Shown here: one piece after another, positions 59,468-64,000 of the stretch
Position numbering within the stretch: the first letter of the stretch is position 1
How the letters are laid out: the number at the start of each line of letters is the position of its first letter
Assembly (NCBI RefSeq): GCF_001484605.1
Contig: NZ_CP013747.1
Coordinates: 1,550,001 to 1,614,000, forward strand
DNA length: 64,000 bases
Direction of reading: 5' to 3'
Origin: Pseudarthrobacter sulfonivorans
GTDB lineage: Bacteria; Actinomycetota; Actinomycetes; Actinomycetales; Micrococcaceae
The notes under the pieces: model-generated
Told to the model about the DNA's origin: nothing
What the model saw: the letters and a program-made list of their open reading frames with translations, nothing else
Database searches by the model: none
Made by a program: the position numbers and the translations under genes

Positions 59468-59668
59468 CTACTGCTGCAGGACAATCACTTCCTGCCAGGC
59501 GGCCGAGTTCGCGATTGAACCGATCGAGGCCGCATTGATGGCGATCGAAAGGTTCACGGCGATCACGGGAGCAACGTTGATGTTGAAGAACAGCGTTTCC
59601 CTCATTGGAAGCAGTTCTGCAACCTCGGCGTCGAGATCCACCGGTAATAGCGCGGTTGATGCCGTCAT
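59468..59668 (-). CDS. candidate RiPP precursor-like peptide 2
   Basis: This 66-residue peptide shows a leader-like acidic part (PVDLDAEVA), the motif ELLPMRETLFF at about 18-28 and a hydrophobic, Asn/Ala/Ser-rich tail (NVAPVIAVNLSIAINAASIG and onward, ending VLQQ). It has no Cys or signal peptide. The last 49 residues align without gaps to the neighbouring peptide 1, with about 26 identities. AGGTGAGGTG precedes the ATG. It lies in one apparent operon with peptide 1 and the PqqD/M50/ParA fusion. A core peptide processed after ELLPxRETLF is inference. Confidence 0.75.
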   Translation of the reverse strand: MTASTALLPVDLDAEVAELLPMRETLFFNINVAPVIAVNLSIAINAASIGSIANSAAWQEVIVLQQ

Positions 59669-59728
59669 AGCACCTCACCTCTCTCCCCCGGGCAATCCCA
59701 GGGTCCAGATATCGGATGATAGACGGAC

Positions 59729-59923
59729 TTAACCCTGGACTACGGCGATGTTCTGAAGCGCAGTGCTGTGTGCTACCGCAAAGAACGAGGCAGCGTTCAG
59801 AGCCACAGACGAGTTGCTTGCGTAAACACCTGCCCAATTCGTGTCCAGAAACAGGGTCTCCCGCGAAGGCAACAGCTCCACCTTCTGGCTTTCCAGTTCG
59901 TGAACGGTAAGTTCCTTCATCAT
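59729..59923 (-). CDS. candidate RiPP precursor-like peptide 1
   Basis: This 64-residue peptide starts MMKELTVHELESQKV, then ELLPSRETLFL at about 16-26, then an Asn/Ser/Ala-rich hydrophobic tail with WAGVYASNSSVALNAASFF and ending NIAVVQG. ATG 59923 is chosen: an almost ideal Shine-Dalgarno AAAGGGGGTGAT lies at proper spacing, and the upstream GTG at 59932 is part of that site. It is the first gene of the minus-strand operon, 60 bases before peptide 2. It has no Cys, so thioether or disulfide rings are excluded. Confidence 0.78.
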   Translation of the reverse strand: MMKELTVHELESQKVELLPSRETLFLDTNWAGVYASNSSVALNAASFFAVAHSTALQNIAVVQG

Positions 59924-60006
59924 GTCAATCACCCCCTTTCGACGTCCCGCGTTCAGTCAACGCGTCGCCCCGTTGCGGCTTCGTTACTGGGCTGTTATTT
60001 TTCCGT

Positions 60007-60032
60007 TGTCACATAAAACTAATGTGGTGACA
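60007..60032. promoter_or_regulatory. inverted repeat in the divergent region of the peptide locus
   Basis: TGTCACAT (60007-60014) and ATGTGgTGACA (60022-60032) are complementary with one bulged base. It lies 84 bases upstream of peptide 1 and 104 bases upstream of the 67-residue gene, so it could control both directions. Confidence 0.45.
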
Positions 60033-60135
60033 GTTTTGACTTGGGCGCCGAATAATCTTTGCCTAGGATGGTCATACTGGACAGTAATGTTCCTGGACGA
60101 CGGAAATTGCAGACAAGGAAAGCAGGCGCCGATTC

Positions 60136-60339
60136 ATGGCGGACATTGAAGGCACCATGGTCATCCGCGCGTGGGCGGAGCCTGCCCAGAACCACCGCGT
60201 ACGGGCGCGCCTGATCTCCAGTCATCCTGGCCAGGACCAGGAAATTGTGGAGACAGCCGGCGATGCAGAAGAAATTATTCTGGCTGTGCAACGTTGGCTC
60301 GATGTGCTGAAAGCCTCAGAAAGCACTGCCAGCGCATAA
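60136..60339 (+). CDS. small acidic protein divergent from the peptide operon
   Basis: This 67-residue soluble protein (RVRARLISSHPGQDQEIVET then a helix EEIILAVQRWLDVLKAS) has a beta-then-helix look and no Cys. A Shine-Dalgarno AAGGAAAG precedes the ATG at about 12 bases. I recognise no family. Its position between the divergent peptide operon and a SARP regulator suggests membership of the same locus. Confidence 0.7.
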   Translation: MADIEGTMVIRAWAEPAQNHRVRARLISSHPGQDQEIVETAGDAEEIILAVQRWLDVLKASESTASA

Positions 60340-60548
60340 CCCGAAGTTCCCTTATCGGCTGGGCTGATTCCAGCAAACCCTTCCTGAATGACAACCGGCG
60401 CCATGTGGATTGACGGGCATGTGGACCAATTCCCGGTATATAACCCCAAAAACCCCCTCTTTCTAAATTGCCTTGACATGATGCGCCCCAGTGCCACGAT
60501 GGTTATCTGGGGTATCGCGTGTTGTCCGGTCATTTGAAGGGGATAGGC

Positions 60549-61262
60549 ATGACGGTGGCTCTCGCACAGGATTGGCATTTAAGCCTGCTGGGGGCCTGGC
60601 GGCTGCGCCGCGGCAGCAATACCGTGACGGTGGCCAGCCGGGAACAGCGGCTCATCGCGTGTGTAGGACTCCTGGGCTGCAGGCACCGGAGTTTCCTGGC
60701 CGGCCTGCTGTGGCCCAAAAGCAGCGAAACGCAGGCTGCCGGGAACCTGCGCACCACCGTCTGGTGCATCTCCCACGCCTTCCCGCACCTTCTCCTGACC
60801 GGCGCGGACACGCTGGAGCTTCACGAGGGGGTCAGGGTCGATGTCGCGGCATTGCAGCACCACGTCGCCACGCTGCAGTCGCAGCCTGAAGCCCGGATTC
60901 CTGACAGCTATCTGGACGACTTGAGCCGCGCTGACCTGCTTCCCGGCTGGTACGACGACTGGGTGGTCTTCGAACAGGAGCGGCTGCGGCAGTTGCGCCT
61001 CAGCGCGCTGGAACTCATGGCCCGGCAGCATCTGGCGGCCGGCGAACCCGGCGGAGCTGTCATTGCGGCGTTGTCCGCGGCAAGCATCGAACCGCTGAGG
61101 GAATCGGCCCATCTGCTGCTGGTCCAGGCCCATCTGGCCGCCGGGAACCGGGCCGCCGCGGTCCGCGCCTACACGATGTTTGCCAGCCGGCTGGAGGGCG
61201 AACTCGGCGTCCTGCCCTCAACCCAGTTGAGCGAGCTTGTGTCTGCGTTCCATCCGCACTGA
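60549..61262 (+). CDS. SARP-type (BTAD domain) transcriptional regulator
   Basis: This 237-residue protein has an N-terminal winged-helix region (LSLLGAWRLRRGSNTVTV, ASREQRLIACVGLLG, SETQAAGNLRTTVWCIS) and a C-terminal BTAD helical domain (about 115-237; LLPGWYDDWVVFEQERLRQLRLSALELMARQ). Stand-alone proteins of this size activate biosynthetic clusters in actinobacteria. ATG 60549 follows AAGGGGAT. A TTGACA -35-like hexamer at 60473-60478 lies upstream. It probably drives the adjacent peptide locus, though the target is inferred. Confidence 0.87.
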   Translation: MTVALAQDWHLSLLGAWRLRRGSNTVTVASREQRLIACVGLLGCRHRSFLAGLLWPKSSETQAAGNLRTTVWCISHAFPHLLLTGADTLELHEGVRVDVAALQHHVATLQSQPEARIPDSYLDDLSRADLLPGWYDDWVVFEQERLRQLRLSALELMARQHLAAGEPGGAVIAALSAASIEPLRESAHLLLVQAHLAAGNRAAAVRAYTMFASRLEGELGVLPSTQLSELVSAFHPH

Positions 61263-61292
61263 TCGAGCATCCGCACTGAGCGAGGAATCATC

Positions 61293-61970
61293 ATGGATAC
61301 CCTCATCGAAATCCCCGGAGACCGCACGGCGGCCAAGTTCGCCTACGCGGCCGCCGGCCTGGGCGTAGTAGGCGTGGCAACCCTGGGAGCCATGTACGCC
61401 ATTGAGGTGCCAAAGAACGGACCCTACGTCTTCGGCACCATCAACGATGCCACCGGCGGCGTCTTCCAGTTGGTGATCATCCCGGTGATCGTCCAGGTTC
61501 ACCGGCGCCTGCGCCGCACACCCGGCTCCGAGGCCGCCAAATGGCTGGTGATCGCGGCCAGCGGCGCAGGATCAGCAAGCTCGTTCCTCCTGGTCGCGAA
61601 GAAGCTCGATTTCACGGTGTCCACTGGCATCTCGGTGGGGGCAATGGTGGTCCAGGCCGGCTGGTTCCTGCTGGCCCACCGGGCACTGCTCAAGAGGGGC
61701 AGCTATCCCCGGGATCTCGCGAGGCTGGGACAGTTCATTGGCGGCGCCTTGGTGGTGGCGTTGCCCCTGGCGGCGCTGACTGCGGTGGAACAGGCGCCGG
61801 CCTGGATCCGCTGGGGCATCGGCGGGGCGGGAATAGCCTTTGGCGCCACAGCGTGGGTTGCCTGGCCGTACTGGTATTTCCTCGCGGCCCGGCACCTCAG
61901 CCACGTCCCCAGGGAAGTTCCCGGCGGAGCCCCAGGTCCACGCCGTCGAAACATCGGCACCGGGTACTGA
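61293..61970 (+). CDS. membrane protein downstream of SARP regulator
   Basis: This 225-residue protein has about six membrane segments (around 15-35, 45-68, 80-98, 105-125, 145-162, 170-195) and a basic C-terminus ending GPRRRNIGTGY. It starts 30 bases after the regulator stop. I recognise no family. Within a peptide-production locus such a protein could provide immunity or export, but that is conjecture. Confidence 0.7.
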   Translation: MDTLIEIPGDRTAAKFAYAAAGLGVVGVATLGAMYAIEVPKNGPYVFGTINDATGGVFQLVIIPVIVQVHRRLRRTPGSEAAKWLVIAASGAGSASSFLLVAKKLDFTVSTGISVGAMVVQAGWFLLAHRALLKRGSYPRDLARLGQFIGGALVVALPLAALTAVEQAPAWIRWGIGGAGIAFGATAWVAWPYWYFLAARHLSHVPREVPGGAPGPRRRNIGTGY

Positions 61971-62058
61971 AGCACTTGCTGAACCCAACGCCCGGCAAGT
62001 CCGTGCCGCCGGCCGGCTCAGGCCGTGCTGCTGCGCAAAAGTGCGGTACTTTGTGGCC

Positions 62059-62676
62059 ATGGACTTTGGCAACGCCGACAGCTGGGGGGCGGCGATCTAC
62101 TTCTGGATCATCCCCGTGGTCCTCGGCGATGCCATCTTCCCGCCCATCCCTTCAGAGATGGTGGTGATTACGGGCGGCGCCCTCTCGGCCGACGGCCGGG
62201 CCAACGTCTTCCTTGTGGGGGCACTGTCCGCAGTGGCGTCCTGGGTCGGCGACATGGTGGTGTTCCAGCTCTTCAAACGCCGGCTGAGCCATGTCCTGGA
62301 CCGCTGGCGCTGGGGCCGCAAGGTCCATACGGGCATCCATGCGGCCATCGCCAAGGCCGGCCGCTCCTCCACCTACGGAACCATCATCGGCGCCCGCTTC
62401 ATCCCCGGCGGGCGGCTGGCGACGTCGGCGGCTTCGGGCATCGCCGACGTTTCGGCACGGGGTTTCAGCCTGTGCGCCGGCCTCGGCGCAGTCCTCTGGG
62501 CCAGCTGGCTGGTGGGCCTGGGCTACTTCACGGGATCGGCAACCAACCTGCCGTTCTGGGCGAGTTCGCTGATCGGCGTGGTGCTGGGCCTGGTGATCGG
62601 GGCCGCCGTCGGCGTCATTGTCACCCGCCGGCGCGGCACGCGCTCACCCGTGGACGAGCCCGCCCCCGGCGAGTGA
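62059..62676 (+). CDS. DedA/VTT-domain membrane protein
   Basis: This 205-residue integral membrane protein has the DedA/SNARE-associated features PVVLGDAIFPPIPSEMVVITGG and FIPGGRLATSAASG (a G-x-R loop with the conserved Arg). It probably helps in lipid-carrier (undecaprenyl phosphate or phospholipid) flipping or proton-linked transport. ATG 62059 is chosen without a clear ribosome site; GTG 62053 is possible. It is separated by 88 bases from the preceding gene. Confidence 0.86.
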   Translation: MDFGNADSWGAAIYFWIIPVVLGDAIFPPIPSEMVVITGGALSADGRANVFLVGALSAVASWVGDMVVFQLFKRRLSHVLDRWRWGRKVHTGIHAAIAKAGRSSTYGTIIGARFIPGGRLATSAASGIADVSARGFSLCAGLGAVLWASWLVGLGYFTGSATNLPFWASSLIGVVLGLVIGAAVGVIVTRRRGTRSPVDEPAPGE

Positions 62677-62691
62677 GCTAGGACGACTGAG

Positions 62692-62997
62692 CTAAACGGG
62701 CGCCCAGCGGCCGCGGTTGCGGCGGAGCACCGTCAGTGAGCCGGTGAGCGCAACGCGTTCGACGGCGTCGCGCATCATCGCTGCCGATTCGCGCGCCTGC
62801 TGGTTCTCACCGCTGTATTCGGTCGCCTCCACGAGGAAGCGGAGGTTCAGTTGGGGGACGCCCGCGGCAAGTTCGATCTGGTTTGATTCCACATGGTGAC
62901 GGGTCTCCAACGCCTCGACCGCGGCGGCCATCACGGCTTCCGGCGGGTTGCCAGGCTTCAGTCCGGTGATTTTCAGGCGGGTCTGGAACGAAGGCAT
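62692..62997 (-). CDS. small hypothetical protein
   Basis: This 101-residue soluble protein has no recognised family. It has a beta-strand (FQTRLKITGL), a helix (PPEAVMAAAVEAL), strands (IELAAGVPQLNLRFLVEAT) and a C-terminal Arg-rich end. ATG 62997 is preceded by GGTAGGG. It is convergent with the DedA gene and 53 bases from the end of ppc. Confidence 0.7.
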   Translation of the reverse strand: MPSFQTRLKITGLKPGNPPEAVMAAAVEALETRHHVESNQIELAAGVPQLNLRFLVEATEYSGENQQARESAAMMRDAVERVALTGSLTVLRRNRGRWAPV

Positions 62998-63050
62998 GCT
63001 TTCAACCCTACCGGCGAGCAAGTGCCCACCGCACGAGCCGGACCGCGGCT

Positions 63051-64000
63051 CTACCCGGTGTTGCGCAGGCCGGCCGCTACGCCGTTGACCGTTATCAGCA
63101 TGGCCCGCTGGAGCCGTTCGTCGATCTCGGCGCCGCTGATGCTCCCGCCTTCGGCGTTCTGGGCAGCCCGCACGCGGCGAAGCAACTCCACCTGCAGGTA
63201 GCTAATGGGGTCCAGGTACTGGTCCCGGATCTCCAGCGACCGCTTGAGCGTCGGCTGGGCGTCCAGGAGCACGTTCTCGCCCGTCAGGTTCTGGATCTCG
63301 GTGACCGTGAGTTCGTACTCTTCACGGATGGCCCGGAAAATGTGGTGCAAATCCTCGGGAACCAGGGTGGCCACGTAGTACCCGGCGATGTCCATGTCCG
63401 TCTTGGCCAGCGTCATCTCCACGTTGGAGACAACCGACCGGAAGAAGTGCCAGTTCTCCATCATCTCCACCAGCTGCGCGGAGTTTCCGGCCTCGCGGGC
63501 AGCCTTCAGGCCCGAGCCCACACCGAACCAGCCCGGGACGATCTGCCGGGACTGGGTCCAGCCGAACACCCAGGGGATGGCACGCAGGCCGCCAAGCCCC
63601 GCCCCGGAATCCGGGCGTTTGGACGGGCGGGAGCCGATGTTCAGCGAGCCCAGCTGCTCCACCGGAGTGGAGGCCAGGAAGTACGCGGGCAGGTCAGGAT
63701 GGTCGATCAGGTTCCGGTACCGGTCGAAGGCGCCGTCGGAGATGATTTCCATAACGTGCCCGTACCGTTCGCGCTGGTCGTCCGACGTGCGCGGATCCCG
63801 GTGCAGGGCCGAGCCCTGGAGCACCGCAGCGAGGGACAGTTCCAGGTTTTCCCGGGCCAGCTCCGGCAGCGAGTACTTGTCCGAGATGACCTCGCCCTGT
63901 TCAGTGAACTTGATCTCGCCTTCCAGCACGCCGTTGGGCTGGGCCATGATGGCGTCGTAGGTGGGTCCGCCGCCGCGGCCCACGGAACCGCCGCGGCCGT
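63051..64000 (-). CDS. ppc: phosphoenolpyruvate carboxylase, C-terminal part (cut by the window end)
   Basis: This partial coding sequence of at least 316 residues covers the C-terminal catalytic region: [14 protein letters not shown] is the catalytic glycine-rich loop (Arg-binding of carboxyphosphate), followed by [11 protein letters not shown], the hydrophobic pocket [17 protein letters not shown], and the C-terminal LRNTG motif required for activity. The enzyme adds bicarbonate to PEP to give oxaloacetate. The frame remains open at the window edge. Confidence 0.95.
   Translation of the reverse strand, partial: GRGGSVGRGGGPTYDAIMAQPNGVLEGEIKFTEQGEVISDKYSLPELARENLELSLAAVLQGSALHRDPRTSDDQRERYGHVMEIISDGAFDRYRNLIDHPDLPAYFLASTPVEQLGSLNIGSRPSKRPDSGAGLGGLRAIPWVFGWTQSRQIVPGWFGVGSGLKAAREAGNSAQLVEMMENWHFFRSVVSNVEMTLAKTDMDIAGYYVATLVPEDLHHIFRAIREEYELTVTEIQNLTGENVLLDAQPTLKRSLEIRDQYLDPISYLQVELLRRVRAAQNAEGGSISGAEIDERLQRAMLITVNGVAAGLRNTG

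Noticed and set aside
59468..59923. Peptides considered as lanthipeptide, sactipeptide or lasso precursors
   Set aside because: There are no Cys residues and no LanM/LanBC, radical SAM, or lasso cyclase genes nearby.

Overview
The window is high-GC actinobacterial chromosome. Gene content and order (two DUF222/HNH and copper-type accessory genes, mycobacterial-style lhr-nei pair, c-di-AMP riboswitch before a cell-wall lytic protein, GTP-type PEP carboxykinase, GlxR/Crp-like site) fit a soil Micrococcaceae close to Arthrobacter/Pseudarthrobacter. Genus placement is inference. About 60 protein genes, two tRNAs (Arg-ACG, Ser-CGA) and one riboswitch are supported. No rRNA, CRISPR array, intact insertion sequence or prophage was seen.

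Layout. 0-6 kb: phosphomannomutase, NO defence (nsrR-like regulator and flavohemoglobin with an operator between them), PEP carboxykinase, tRNA-Arg. 6-14.6 kb: flavin disulfide oxidoreductase, a YhgE/Pip membrane protein with a degenerate ABC ATPase and its TetR regulator, a divergent EamA/LysR pair, SixA-type phosphatase. 14.8-19.7 kb: orphan winged-helix regulator, two-component system, riboswitch-controlled lytic transglycosylase-like protein. 19.7-27 kb: housekeeping salvage genes (upp, tadA), then an unusual dehydrogenase / pterin-synthase-like / glycosyltransferase cassette. 27-36 kb: DUF222-HNH protein, tRNA-Ser with a decayed recombinase beside it, DJ-1 family protein, nitronate monooxygenase, YcnI copper protein, lipoprotein. 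36-42.4 kb: a LacI-controlled fructan/sucrose operon (GH32 enzyme plus ABC importer without its ATPase gene) ending at a fructokinase remnant. 42.5-56.9 kb: frameshifted FAD-Rieske oxidoreductase, lhr helicase with nei glycosylase, MocR/YczE pair, TetR/DUF4188 pair, ArsR/SRPBCC pair, RluA and macro-domain genes.

56.9-62 kb holds the most interesting locus. Two adjacent small genes encode paralogous 64-66 residue peptides that share an ELLPxRETLF motif and align without gaps over 49 residues. They lie directly upstream of an 822-residue protein that appears to fuse a PqqD-like (RiPP recognition-type) domain, an M50 site-2-type metalloprotease with HELGHA, and a MinD/ParA-type ATPase. Divergent from these are a 67-residue acidic protein, a SARP (BTAD) regulator and a membrane protein. 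I read this as a candidate ribosomally made, post-translationally processed peptide system that I cannot match to a described class.

A second theme is dispersed palindromic repeats: an intergenic family with the core AAGTGTCCGTTCGCGC, and a REP-like GGTTGAGCCTGTCGAAACC family that sits in frame inside protein linkers. The window ends inside the phosphoenolpyruvate carboxylase gene.
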